Origin: Sesamum alatum
Lineage: Eukaryota > Streptophyta > Magnoliopsida > Lamiales > Pedaliaceae
Direction of reading: 5' to 3'
Length of the DNA stretch: 64,000 nucleotides
Assembly (NCBI GenBank): GCA_034509735.1
Contig: JACGWO010000005.1
Coordinates: 31,154,479-31,218,478 of the forward strand
Part shown: positions 26,401-39,411 of the stretch, piece by piece
How the letters are laid out: each line of letters begins with the position of its first letter
Position numbering within the stretch: position 1 is the stretch's first letter
Notes under the pieces: generated by a model
The model's input: the letters and a program-made list of their open reading frames with translations, nothing else
Database searches by the model: none
Told to the model about the DNA's origin: nothing
Position numbers and translations under genes: made by a program

Positions 26401-29400
26401 AATTGTAATTGTGTCTCCTTTTTCTTCTAACCGGCTTTGATCATGATGCTTTCTGAAAATGAGCTTCAATCGGTTGGTCCAAGTTAAAGAAAATGGGGAA
26501 TCACTGGATAGCCTGGATGATAAGGCTGTGATTGGACAGGAGCTCTTTCCCAAAAATTAAATTTTGGAGGAAAATTGAGAATAAGTATGTTTAGAGAATT
26601 GTCAAATTATTTGAGATTTGTGCTTGATTGGTTGTTTCTTAAGGGACAAAAGAATAATGACTGCCTGATGTTGATGCTTGATTTTCCATAGCATTGAGAA
26701 ATTGTAAGGTTTAGGGTTTTGTATAGATGAATAATGGATGGGAAATGAAATTTGAGAGTATTCTTGGGTCTGCTAAACAAACATGAATTTCTGAGAAAAA
26801 TTATCTGAAGCGCAATTTCCTGGAACTGAATGTCTGTCTATAGCCTAAATTTCTGTGCATTGTCTACTATACTTTCATGTGACATCATGTGTATAAGACC
26901 TTGTATCTGCCTGAGATCTGACAATTCAGCCAAAAACCATATTGAGCGGTTCAGCAGATGTCACAACTTCTAGATTGCTTGAATCTAGGTTCCTGTTTCT
27001 TTCTCTTTTTTTCCATCCCTTTCCTTTAAATATTTGTCTGCAAGCAGGCTAATTTCAAGTTGACATTTTATGACTTTTCAAATTGTAAAGTGTGTCTAGT
27101 TTGGAAGGGCGTTCGAAATCTTAATCCTGTTTGCCTGTACTTGACATCATGAGGGCTCTCATTAGACAATTAAAATTTTAGATGACCATAAAAGAAAAAA
27201 GTTAAAATAAAACAGATGAACACATAATATTAAGTAACCTGTTCATGCCAATTTAATGGACTATTATAAAATGAAAGCCATCTTATCATTTTTTCCTAAG
27301 CATGTCTTTGGTAGTGTTTGCACTTGTACATCTCTTTGGTTTTCTTTTTGTCGTTCTTTATCAAGTTTGTGCTCTCGTCTTTTGAGTTTACCAGTCACTA
27401 ATCATATATGTTTAAGAAATGATTGAACAGCATATGCTGGGATTAATATCACAAGTATATTTGTTTCAGCTAAACTGGCTTCTCCTTGTATGGTTATCGT
27501 GAATAACTGCAGTTAAGGGCTTGCAAATTCTGGCTACATTTCCTGGAAGCTTCACCCCAGTATCCAAGTCCATAAATGACAATATTTTCTTGGAGCTCGT
27601 GTCAATCATTACTTCTGATAGCAATAAGACATTCTTGTGGACATCGGCACTGAAGGCATTAGTAGAGATTGGTTTCTCTAGTGATAAATGCCTCAACCCT
27701 GAGAGAGCTGCAAGCTTTGAGAGTGCTGTCGTGGAAAAGATTGTTTCCCTAATATCTTGTCTTGATTCAGCTATACCTTTATCGCTCAGATTGCAAGCAG
27801 CTTTCGAAATAGGAGCTACGAGGAAGGATTTTATGCTGAGAGTTGTCCAAGGGTTGGATGAGGCTATTGATACCCATTTCTCTGCAGTTTTTGTATGTAT
27901 TCTACTTGGATCCTATGAACATTAGGTGAAAATACTTATTTGATATAACCGAATATCATGTGTCTTTGCAGAGGAAATGCAATACATAACAATATCATTT
28001 TGTGTGAGTCCCACTTGTCAGGGTTGTTTCTATATATGTGGTGGATATTTGTCATCCTTTCTTTAAAAATTACATCACCACGAATGTAGTTTGCACTATG
28101 ATTCAAATTTGAGCTATGAGGACATGTGGGTTCCTTATACTTTTTAGTCAGTTTAGGCAACTGTTTACACTCTCTTTCATCTCTTGTCTTCTGTTCTGTT
28201 TTGTTTTATTTATAGCCTTGTATAATTTTGTTTAGCCCGATACTTTACTGATGCAAATTGAACCATACAACCATACAGGATCATGGGAATCACAAGTCTG
28301 TTGAACTGACAGTCAAGCTTCTTGATACTTATTCTCAAAAGGTGCTTCCCTGGTAAGCAAATTTTGTGTATTCGTTTTCTTCCATCATTTGAGTATTTGT
28401 TTACTATTTTTTCTGTCTATTCTCTACCTCTTTTTTTATTTGAGTCAGGCATCTATAGCAGGCAGAATTTTCAGTATTAGATTTCTACAGCCCTTTTAAG
28501 ATTGTGCAATTTTCATTTAGTCTTTAGTACTTAAAATTTGTAATCTCAATTTAGTCTGAAGCTTACACAATCTGCAAAACTGGTTCCTGTTATTAAATTT
28601 TTGTCTGGGTTTTTGTTACTTGACCATATTGGCTTCATGTGAATTAAGGTTTTTAATCTCATCTAGCCCGGACATCTTACTGACAGCTTGACCAGCTTAT
28701 CATATCTTTTAAATATTTTTTCATAAACAACAAATGGGGTTTTCTACAGGAATTCCTCTATTTGGCAACTGATCCTACCTCCGAACATTAAACAAAACCT
28801 TAGGTCGAGTAATGAGTTTGACTTTAATGTTCAACCATATGCATACACCTATAATCCTCACGAATTATCATCAAGTCATGTTTAATCATAGTTTCTTCTC
28901 TGTAACTCTTTCATTGTTAGCCATCAACTGAATTTGTCCAGTTACGTGTTTTACTATCTAAAATAAAATGGAACTAATAGTGTTATTGGAGTTATTTCTC
29001 TGCTTACTGAGAATATTGATTCTAGTGAGTAACTTATGTAATATTTGAGTTTCAATCACATCTATGGACTTTATTTTGAGTTTTTCTGATTAAGTCTTAT
29101 TTTTCCGTTCAATGTTATAATTTAGAAAAGGGTCCATGAATCTGCAGATGATGTTGCTTGAGCTCCAGTAGGGTTTTCTATTCTTGATCTTTGTTGATGT
29201 CTTCTGTGGATTTGTCGTATCGGTAATTTGTGTCCATAAAACGGCGGTCACCTAAATTGTATTAAGACTATATAGGTGAGCAATAATGTCTCTTAGTAGT
29301 CCCTTGTGAACTTCTGATACAGATTTAAGAAAGTTCAATTGGCACTTTAGTGTAACTTCAGCCTATTTGACATGGTACCAGGTCTTTTTTCCATCTGCAT

Positions 29401-32400
29401 CATCTTCTCTTGTTTCGCATTCTCTCCAAATTAGTTCATGCTGGTTTAACTCTTTTATTAGATGAGTATCTCCATTGTTGGTTTGCATCAAGTTTGTTAC
29501 TTATGGCAACTGCTGATGAGGGAGTATTTTCCTAGTTCGTATGGGGAGCATACTTGAAGCTTTCTACGCCCCAGTTTTTGGTAAAATGATAATAGCTAGG
29601 TACAAGACAGGTGGTTCCAGCTGAACTGGTGTTATGGAAACCCATTATCCTCAATTGGTTCTTAAGTTTAGGACCATTCTGAAAATTTTAGAGCTCATCT
29701 ATATTATAGAACTAATGAAAAGTGCAGAATAGAAATATACACTGGAATATATGCATTAAACTTAAAAGTAATTGTATGGAGAGAAGAAGTATCTATTGCC
29801 AACTGTGGATCCTGCCTCCTTATGGGTAGGCCAATACAAATGGAAATCCATGCAAGAACCAACAATAAGATGCCGACCTTGTTAAAGATGCATCAGACTT
29901 GAAGGTCTAAGCTTAAGCTCTTCAGTTTTGGGCCTAGATTTGTGTATTTTCTCACTCCTCAATCAATGTATAAAACCAGCACAAGCTTCTTGTCCTGACA
30001 TAAACACTATCTGAATTTTGAACTGTCATTTCCTTTATGCTAGCCAGAGGACAATTCATACACAGTTTTGTTATGGTTTCTTTGTCCCATCTTCTCCAGT
30101 TAACTCTTATAATGATGATTCTGATTGTTTTGGTTAGAACTCTTAATTTCCTTTCAATCTTATTTCCAACTATTCATTGGAAGTATTTCTTGACATGGGC
30201 CCAGGTTTCTTGAGATTGGAGGTTCTGAGGAAGTTCCGCTAAATTTTGCTCTTAGCATCTGGGACAAGATTGAAAATATTAGGTCCTTAAACCTCAGTCC
30301 TCCGGAATTTGCAAGTGTAAGTCGCAATCAGATTATTGATTGTCCAGCTTATTTTATCTCAATGTATTATGCAACTAGTTAAGCTGGATTTTCTCTGATG
30401 ACAAGATATGTTATCAGGATCTTCTTGGTGCAACAATGACTGCAATGAAGAAGGCTGTTGCTAGTTGTTCGGAGCAAAGCCAGGAGATAATTATCGATAA
30501 AGCTTCAGGAGTTCTCTTTTCAAGTACTGTTTTTGGGTCTGTGGGATTTAAATCTGGAAGTTCTATACTCAAAGAGGAAGGGTTGCAGCAAACTCAAAAC
30601 TATGGCAATTCTTTTGGTAGATATGAATGGCTTACTTCATTACTTGCTTCAGTTGTTATAGCCCTCCGTCCTCAAACAGGGATCCCAAATGGAAAAATGA
30701 TATTGCAGCTGTTCATAACAAGCCTTCTCAATGGTCATGTTCCATCAGCTCATGCACTGGGTTCTTTAGTTAACAAGCTACCTTTGGAAACCAAAGAAAT
30801 CGAATCATCTAGAAGGTTGAGTCTGAATGAGGCGTTGGATATGATACTTTATAGTTTTATAGGGACTTGCCGCTATGATAGTACTTCTGGAAATGATGGC
30901 AGTGGGGTTAATATCAGTAGTTTAAGGCTCAATACCTCAAGAATACAATTAGAGATCAACACTGTTATTGGATTAGCCTGGATTGGTAAAGGATTGCTTA
31001 TGAGGGGTCATGAGAAGGTAAAAGATATAACAATGACTTTGTTGAGTTTCTTGACGCTGGATTGTGAAGCTGGTGTCCCGAAACAGTTCCAGAATCTGGT
31101 CAAAGTTTTAGATGAGGAAGGCGTGCATCAGCTAATGAAATGTGCAGCAGATGCATTTCGTATCATTATGAGTGATTCAGGAGAATGTCTGAATCGAATG
31201 TATCATGCAACTATACGACCACTCTACAAGCAACGCTTTTTCAGTACTATCATGCCAATTTTGTTGTCTTTGGTAGTAAAATCCGAATCATCATATGCGA
31301 GGTGAGTATCAAAATCACTCCTACAAGTATTCCTTTTAAAAAAATTTCATTGTGATAATTTAAGGAATCTACCCTGATCTTTGTGGGTCACCATCTGTTT
31401 AAATTTTTGCAGCAAACTGCTGCCGTACTTTTCTCATTCTTGAGCAAAGAATGTGGCTTCCAAGTATTATTTAAAAGCTCCATCTGGGTGGTGTTTGTTC
31501 CTATTTTAAAAAACATTTGGTTCAAATCATTTACATGTATGGTTATTTGAATAATTGACACAAAATGTTTAAAGAGGCTAACTGCTGATCTAACAATTTT
31601 GCAATTTGTAACATGATAACTGATCGGTTTGCCACACCATATATTTCGACTTAATTCAAAAGTAAATGAGTTACTTATTTTGCTTTGATCAAATGAAGTA
31701 AGGCGAACTGAACATTGGCTAGGATCACATATTTGTACACAGTGGGTTGTTGTAACTTTATGGAGTCTTTATTTTTGGTCCTCTGAACATCGTTTGTTCA
31801 ACTGAGTTGGGTTGTGCATAAGAATGAGATCAATTGTAACTAGAACTGATGGAAGATCTAGAAAAGATGACCAGAAGAGACACCTCTAGGCTCTATGGAT
31901 ACTGAAATGTAGAAGAGATACTGAATATGCAATATGCCACAATGATGCCAAGCTCTTCATTATCCGGTGGTTGCAAATGCTAAGTAGATCTTTAGATTTA
32001 CTCAAACTCAGTGCCCATATATATCTTTCTTTGTCTTGATCTCTTCCTATATCTGTTTTCAGATCTATGCTATATAGAGCCTTTGCACATGTTGTCTCTG
32101 ATACTCCCCTGTCTGCTATTCTTGGAGAAGCCAAGAAGGTTAGCCAAAATAGTTGAAAGTATCTTGTCAAATATTCTGGTATCCGACGTGATATTTTCTT
32201 AACCAAGCAACTTTCTTGAGACAAATGGCCTTTGATGCAGCTGCTCCCGATATTATTGGATTGCTTGTCCATGCTGAACAAGGATGTATCAGACAAGGAA
32301 ATTATCTACAATGTCTTGCTTGTCATATCTGGAATATTACTGGATAAAAATGGTGAGAAAGGCAGCAAGCTTTACTTCTACTATCTTTTTCTTCAACAAG

Positions 32401-35233
32401 ATTATGATCTTTCAATATGGCATTAACGAGGGCATGTGAGTTCGTTATTACTATCGGGAAGGTGTGCATATGTGCCATCTCAGGTGCTGTTGCATATTGC
32501 AAAAATATTTTGGTAATTGTCCAAATATATTCTTGACCATACATTACTAAGTTGGGAAGTTGGAGGTATTATTAGAACGTAGAAGTGCCTTTGGTTAACA
32601 CAAGTTCTATTAATATTCAAGTGCGTGCTTCTTGGAGGAATGTGATTAGAGCTGTTCTTGTATAGTTCTACGTTAAATACTTTATTGATTTTCTTTGTGG
32701 ACTGGGTTTTTGTGAGTCTTTTGTAGACCTTTCAGTTGCATTATTAGCATCAATAATGCTGTGTTTTTTAGGGATCTAAAGTCTCATTTGTGTTTCGCAC
32801 TGTGTGACAATTATTGTCTTTGTGTTTCTTATACCTTTTAACTACCACAAGACATGCCAAGTGTGAAAGAACTATTTTGTGACCTAAACTTTGATGAAAC
32901 TAACTGAATTATCAAAAGAAAATGCTCGTTTATTCTTCTAAACACAGTTGCCACAGCAATGATTGCCATTTATCAGTCTCTCAGTGGCCTCTCAGCCTCT
33001 CCTTGATGTCGTCCTTTACTTGCCATGGCATGAGTGTTGTGGATTAAAGAAGTAACAAGCTATGGTTGAATTGATGAATGATGAATTTTTCTTCCTAGAG
33101 TTTAGAGTATATTTGATCAGAATAAAAACAAGATTTTGGGAATTTGCAGTACTGTTGTTGAGGTTTGGCAGTTTAAAAGAAGTTGGGGTTTAGTTGAGTT
33201 CGTCAACTAAATGATTTTAAGAAAAAAGACATAGATGAAAGGATCTCTCTGGTTCCTGTTATAAAAATAAAGTCAATACTCAATGTCAGAGCGAAAATTC
33301 TGAAGGCCCTTTTTCTATTGCGGTGTTCATAATTATGGTTGAAATGCTTTCCTGTTGTGTTGGTGATTTACTCTAATTTTTCTGAGCTTGTGCTACAGGA
33401 CGAGAAGCTGGAGTAGAAAATGCATCCAGCATTGTCAACCAACTCATTGAACTAACTGCCTACCCGCACATGATGGTATAAGCATTCTTCCTCAGCTGCT
33501 GCAAACTTCCTCTTCTCTGTCACTATTCGTGTGTGAACATGTGGTGAAGTAGTGTAATTATTTTTGCTAACTAGTAGATAACTGGAGTAGTGGAGTTTGA
33601 ATTTTATTCTCTAACTTCAGTGTCTTAGTCATTTTGACATCATGGCACCTTAAAGTGGTAATGGTCCTTCACTTGTTCTCTTTCCAACTCTGTCTATATT
33701 TCCCTCATTTTATCGTCCTTCTGACCAGAGGGTTGGGATAATGAAGTGGAATCGTTTTTGTTATGATTTGGTTTTACTTTTCCTATGTTATCCTTGCTTT
33801 CCTTTTAGCTTTTAGGCAGAATAAGGAAGAAGGGAAGAAACTGAACGAGTATTGACAATTACTGATTTTCATTTGCAATTCATAGGTATTGGATCATCAA
33901 ATCAGTAATCTTGCCCTGCATTTAGAGAAGCAAAGTTAACTTTTGAATTTATGATTTCGGGACTGAACTTCAACAATTGTCTGAATGAATGAGAGGGACC
34001 ATATTGGACTTCAATGTAAACTCTTAAAGAATGCACTTGTATCTGAGACCCCATTTAGTATCCTGAAAATAATACAAATAGATCTGATATTTGGTATCCT
34101 GAATAGGGCCAGGATATAACAGAAATAAGTATGCTTGATTTTGTATTTAGCTTAGATTCATTCTGGCATGAGGCAATGTTTATTTGAATTTATGCTCCTA
34201 ATCTTCTGTCAATAATCAGTTCAGAAGTGCCAATAGGAAACAACGCTTTTGATGAGCATTAATATAATGATTTGGAGTTCCAACATGGCAGGCCATTATA
34301 TCTGGCGGAGGTAGCTTTAAAAAACAGATTGAATTGCTCATAATTTACTAATAGAATAGCAGGAGAATAAAATGTGTTTGCTCTTGGGAGGCTATCCAAA
34401 CTGTAATCTGCTTCACTAGGACATGCTCCTTTACCTGATATTGGATACTCTTCTAACTATCTGGACCTGTAATGCTTTATCAACTTTTTTCAATGTCAGT
34501 TCGTTCATTCCACTTTTTAATTTAAACTCGACTTTGTTCTGTCTTACTGATGATTCTTTTTACATTTAATTCCCAAACTGTGTATTTTTCCCGAAGTATT
34601 TTGTACATTTAAGCAAGCAAATAATTTGGTTAGGCTTGAGAATTTCTGATATCAGGTAGTGGAAATGTCACTTCATCTTTTCAGGCAATTCGAGAAACAG
34701 CAATTCAATGCCTTGTTGCTGTGTCTGAACTTCCCCATGCAAGAGTTTATCCTTTGAGAACCAAGGTAAGAATGTTCTTGAATAATGTGTTTTATTGCGC
34801 TTTTTGTTATTGATATCCTTGCTCAATGCTGCACCAATCAAGCTTGTAAGATGATATTCGACAGCTATGCGAAAAAATAGTGACATCTATGGCTTCCATA
34901 TCATGCAACCGAATAAACCTGATCGAGATTCTAACTGAATAACCCCAAGTCATTTTGTAGAATTTGGGTTGTGTCTCTCGTGCAGATTTTTGTATGTGTT
35001 TGTCAAGTTTTCAGTTCATTTTACAATGTTAGGTTTTGCGAGCCATATCCAAGGCACTTGATGATCCTAAGCGAATTGTTCGTCAAGAGGCTGTCAGATG
35101 TCGGCAAGCTTGGTAAATTCTCTACTAGTATTCCAAATTCCGGACTTTGGGTTGTGAAATCAGGCTTTCAGTCATGATGCCTGCTTTTTCCAATTGCAGG
35201 GCTTCAATTGCATCAAGAAGTCTTTACTTCTAA
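20475..35233 (+). CDS. MMS19: MMS19 cytosolic Fe-S assembly protein
   Basis: Twenty exons join in frame to 1153 aa, close to the Arabidopsis MET18/MMS19 length: 20475-20546, 20721-20783, 20925-20979, 21468-21565, 22685-22843, 22939-22998, 23878-24066, 24668-24721, 25248-25334, 25425-26139, 27513-27892, 28279-28352, 30205-30316, 30418-31301, 32063-32138, 32241-32352, 33399-33475, 34685-34765, 35033-35112, 35200-35233. The N-terminal MMS19 region contains RSRGILLLGELLAQL and CTGKYGPERM. The rest is repetitive HEAT-type helices ending in a HEAT repeat (ALDDPKRIVRQEAVRCRQAW). The family acts with CIA1 and CIA2/AE7 to deliver Fe-S clusters to DNA repair and replication enzymes and the ROS1 glycosylase. 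No membrane or targeting signal is visible. Two exons (715 and 884 bp) carry almost half the coding sequence; the longest intron is 28353-30204. Confidence 0.93.
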
Positions 35234-35982
35234 AAATATATGAAGGATTTTCCAATACTAAGTGGTAACCTCTGCTTCTTGTTTATTGGCAAGTACATTT
35301 CAGGTAAATAGGCAGCATTATTTAGCTTTACACAGTTTGTTCATTTATCATTTCACGTTGCAGATCTGGCTTGCAGATTTGCTGAAATGTGCATTATTAC
35401 TGATGGTGTTGATAAAACCTGGGAAATATTCCCTCAGCCATCATGCTATCAACTGTAACAAGTGCAGCATTCGTATATATATTGATATCATGTTGTTCGC
35501 TCATCCACCTCGACATGTATTATTAAAGCCCGACTAATGAGATCCCAGGAGTTTTGTCTCGGAAAATCTCTCTGGTAGTCATTGTCACTGCATATGTAAT
35601 CAACATCTTCCAATGGTTATTTGAGCAACGACGACCCTTGTCAGTCGGGTGTGATATATTGATGTCGAACTGCTGAGGGTATGATGAGTAGATTGTATGA
35701 AGAATTGGACTGTCTTTACGGACGAAACTCATCTCAGAACATGTTTAACTTGTAGATTCAGTAGATTCGCATTGAAGATGTGTTGGTGGTACATGTTGTC
35801 GTAAAATGGATGAACAAAAATTTAGGCCTTTTTGTTCATTCAAAGCCTTAAAAATTCGTATTAAATTATCATCAAATTTATGTATACAATAGTATTTCAT
35901 CTCAATTTGTCATCAACTTCGAGTTGGTTTGTACTTCCGATCAATAGGTTGATGATACTCATGCCCCATCAGTTATCTAATT
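35234..35982. other. 3' region of MMS19, no gene seen
   Basis: Contains the MMS19 3' UTR and intergenic sequence. No open frame resembles a protein. Confidence 0.5.
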
Positions 35983-36194
35983 GGAATAATTATATTTACA
36001 CCCTCGATCTATGCATGATTTGCACAAACCACACCACTTTTTGTATAATTACAGGAATTACTTCCGACAGTCGAAAAGCAGGTGTAGTTTATGTAATGGT
36101 GTTAATATTTTTAGGGGTGTATGTTTAATTTTTTAAAAATAGGGATGGTTCAACAAATAGATCATAGATTATGGAGTGTAAATGTAATTATTCT
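35983..36194. mobile_element. Short Mutator-type MITE
   Basis: A 212-bp element with about 20-bp terminal repeats: left GAATAATTATATTTACACC, right (reverse complement) GAATAATTACATTTACACT. It is flanked by TATCTAATT (35974-35982) and TATCTACTT (36195-36203), a 9-bp duplication with one mismatch. Non-coding; different interior from the 425-bp family. Confidence 0.75.
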
Positions 36195-37048
36195 TATCTA
36201 CTTTCAACCTACTATATAAGTAAATACAAGTGGCGATTCATTGTAATATGAATGTCATTAAAAATTATGGTCTGTGATTGAGATTTAGGTTTGTCAGTGA
36301 AGTTGAGAGCTCGTGACTATGAGGTTAACAAAACTTTAAATGGTTATTTTGCTCAAGTGCCGTGATAAGTTTTGTATATTAATTATACATATTCAAATGC
36401 CTAAAAATGCGTATATTTTTCTCCAAAAAAATGATATGAAAATACTTGGTAACAGAGTTGACAATACACCATATATTTTGTAAAATTAACAAATTACTTT
36501 TAAATTTAAGAGCATTTCAAAATATGCAAAAATAGCTAGTAAAAAATATAAGAAAATTTAACTTATCTACAAAAAATCCTTAAGTTGTAATAAATTCTTT
36601 GTAAAATAATTTACAACTTTTAACTTATTCTAATTTAATTTAAGAAATTTTTTATCATATTATGTTTCCAAATATTTTTATTAGTTTAATTTAAAAGATA
36701 CTTATTCACAAACATGTTTATTTATGCATATTGTTATTGAATAATCCAAATTCAAAATCTTTAACTAATCCAAATGTATTCTTATCTTTATATAAATATT
36801 TATATAAAATTAAAAATACATATTCTTTTATTAAAAATTAAAAATAGAAACACAGATTGTAAAATTAATTTGCGTCAAATTAGGTGGGTCGGGCTTTATA
36901 AGGTTTCGGGTCTTCCATTAATATTTAAAAGAATTCATATATTATTATGATATTAAAATAAAGTTTGTACATAAAAAGGTCTAAAATCTGAAACAAAGCA
37001 AAGCTACGCTGCGGGTAGATACTCTACAGATTTCTTCTTCCTTCAGCC
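36195..37048 (+). other. AT-rich intergenic region and SWC5 promoter
   Basis: No gene seen. The 150 bp before the SWC5 start become less AT-rich and include GTGGGTCGGGCTTTATAAGG at 36882-36901, a plausible core promoter. Confidence 0.45.
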
Positions 37049-39411
37049 ATGGCGGATTCGAACCCTATGTCCAGTGTTTGCATCGGTACGTCCGTTGAAA
37101 CTCTCCCTTCTCCGTTTCCTCTTTATTCGATTGCAAGCTTTATCTGAGTTTGGGGCAGCGTTTTATTTCGGATAAATCCATCTTTCAGGCTGGGAGATTG
37201 AGTTTCGGACATTCCACGATTCTGTCTGCAATCTACTTGTTTTCTTCCCATTAAAAGGGAAATCTTGAACAATGGGTTCTTTTGCGGTCGCTTGCCAGTT
37301 CTGAATCGTTTTGGCTTTGAACTTTTTCTCATCCGTATTTACTGCTATGTAATTAATGCCTGGATATTGATGTATTGCTATTTTGATCTTTGGGTAGTCA
37401 AAAGATGTACATTCACAAGCTAACTGTAGGCTTGGGGTTTCGGGAATTTAATTGTTTTGAAAGTTGTAGCCAAGATAGCTGAGATACATTTACAGAATTT
37501 TAAGCTAGTTTTATTTTCAGGTGACTTTTTTTTTCTTTTTCTTTTTTTTTTAAAATCTTTTTTCCTGGTTTGGCTTTGATAAATGGCACCTAACTATAAT
37601 CACAGCCTCTTTTTCCTGACAATGATAAAATTGTAAGTTTGGATCATGTTCTTGAGTATGGGGAATTGTTCAGGGGTTTTTGGGTTTCTTCTGAAATCTT
37701 TTTAGGATTATCATCTTTCCTTTATAATTTAAGTTCCAAGGATAAATAATTCAAGAGATAACAAAGGCGAGCCAGAATTTTGTTTTTTCGTTCTATTGTG
37801 TTAGCATTATTTATTGTGCAAGCACTCCTGAGATGCTGCATTGCCTGCAAATTGAGGTTGTCCGGAAGTTTGGTTCAGTTCAATTATCACTTAGATAAAT
37901 TTTCTGACTTTTGTTTCAGGAAGTGCAGAAAAGATGGATGGGGGTGGAGCAGAGTCCTTGCAAGAAGATGTTCATGCTCCCACCTCACAGGCTCAGCCTG
38001 AAGAAATAGGTTAGTTTTGTTGGGTTCCTTAGTCTCAACTTTGTGTTCTGCTCCAGTATTCTACCCTTTTGGTGGTTTGGCTGCAGGATTTATTGTTTGT
38101 GTTAGTATCAAAGCCCTTTAAAGATGAACTCTTGATCTGTATGCCATGTTTCTGATGATAGAGAGAAAAGCTCGTGTAGATGCTGTGTGGCAACAAATGA
38201 ATAAAGGAGTTTCTGCCAAAACTCTGAAATCCATTTTGGCAAACCAGAGTTCAGCTGCAAACAAGTCTCGTCAAAAAAATCCTGGGAGTAAATCATCAAC
38301 AGTGAGGAACCACTCACTCTTTAGTAAAGTATACGGATATGTTTAATGTTTACCTGAAGCTAAACTTTGACAGTGAGGAACCACTCATCCCCTCTTTCAG
38401 GGTTGGATGACTTATTTGGGTATGGGATTAAAGAAGACACCATCTCCTGAAAAAGGGGTGCCAGAAAAGCGTCCAAGCATCAGTCAAAATGGCGCAAGTG
38501 AAGATGCCAAAAAACTTGCTGCCGCTGCTCTTTCAGCAGTTAAAGATGCTGCTGCTGCTGCCGCTGCTGCCAATGCAGGAAGGGGGAAAGTTGAGGTTTG
38601 TTGTTCGACTAGTATGAATACGTGCATAATGCTCCCTAGATCTTTTATGTTAGGAGTTACCAAAGCCCCCACCATATTGCATGGAGAATCATACACGATA
38701 AAAGTCATTGGATGAATGGATGCCCTCCATTTTGTCGTTTAATCAGAGAACTTATGGGTTTATAGAATTTTTGGCATTAACTCTTTTTCTTGTTTTGAGT
38801 TCCTGTCAAAATTAACCCTCTTGCCATTGATTTTTGCCTCACTTTATGTGCTTCCCAAGTTCTGCTTGAACTTCCAAAATCATTTACTTGTATACTTTTC
38901 TGACGATGTCAATGCAATATGGCGGCACCTCCATAAGATCTGAGGTTTTTTCATGCATTCTTTGATAGTTGCGTTCTAAGTGTTTAACTTGTGCAGAGCA
39001 TTGACCTAGTCATTTGGTCATTTCTTGTTAATTTGGCAGATCACAGAAGTTCGAGATTTTGCTGGTGAGGAAATTGAAGTGAAGAAGCTTGTTGATGCTG
39101 CATCTAAAGAGGCAGCTGAGAAAGGTAAAGGTGCAGCAGGTACCACTTCTGCTGTTGATGCTGTTCTAGAACAGATAAAAAAGAAACCTAGACTGAGCGT
39201 GCTCGATAAGACAAAGAAGGACTGGGGCGAGTTCAAGGAAGAAAATAAAGGCATGGAAGATGAACTAGATGCATACAAGAAAAGTTCAAATCAATATCTG
39301 GACAAGGTTTCCTTCTTGCAGCGTGCTGATTACCGAGAATTTGAACGGGAAAGAGACGCTCGGCTTGCTTTGCAGGCCAAGCGAAGGACTGAGATGCGGG
39401 ATGATTTATGA
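37049..39411 (+). CDS. SWC5: SWC5-like SWR1 complex subunit (BCNT domain)
   Basis: Five exons (37049-37085, 37920-38009, 38162-38301, 38401-38595, 39040-39411) give 277 aa. The C-terminal BCNT domain (about 201-262) is textbook: KKPRLSVLDKTKKDWGEFK, then KKSSNQYLDKVSFLQRADYR and an EFERERDARL helix. The N-terminal half is acidic and low complexity, with an Ala run (DAAAAAAAANAG), as in CFDP1/SWC5 proteins. The family is a subunit of the SWR1 remodeller, which exchanges H2A for H2A.Z in nucleosomes, so it should act in the nucleus. The first exon is only 37 bp and encodes 12 residues plus one base. Intron 3 contains an 18-bp copy of its own 5' splice site; use of that copy would run into a stop at 38344-38346. 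Confidence 0.93.

Noticed and set aside
26335..26553. Open frames within the large MMS19 intron (26140-27512)
   Set aside because: No family resemblance; flanking exons splice cleanly across them.
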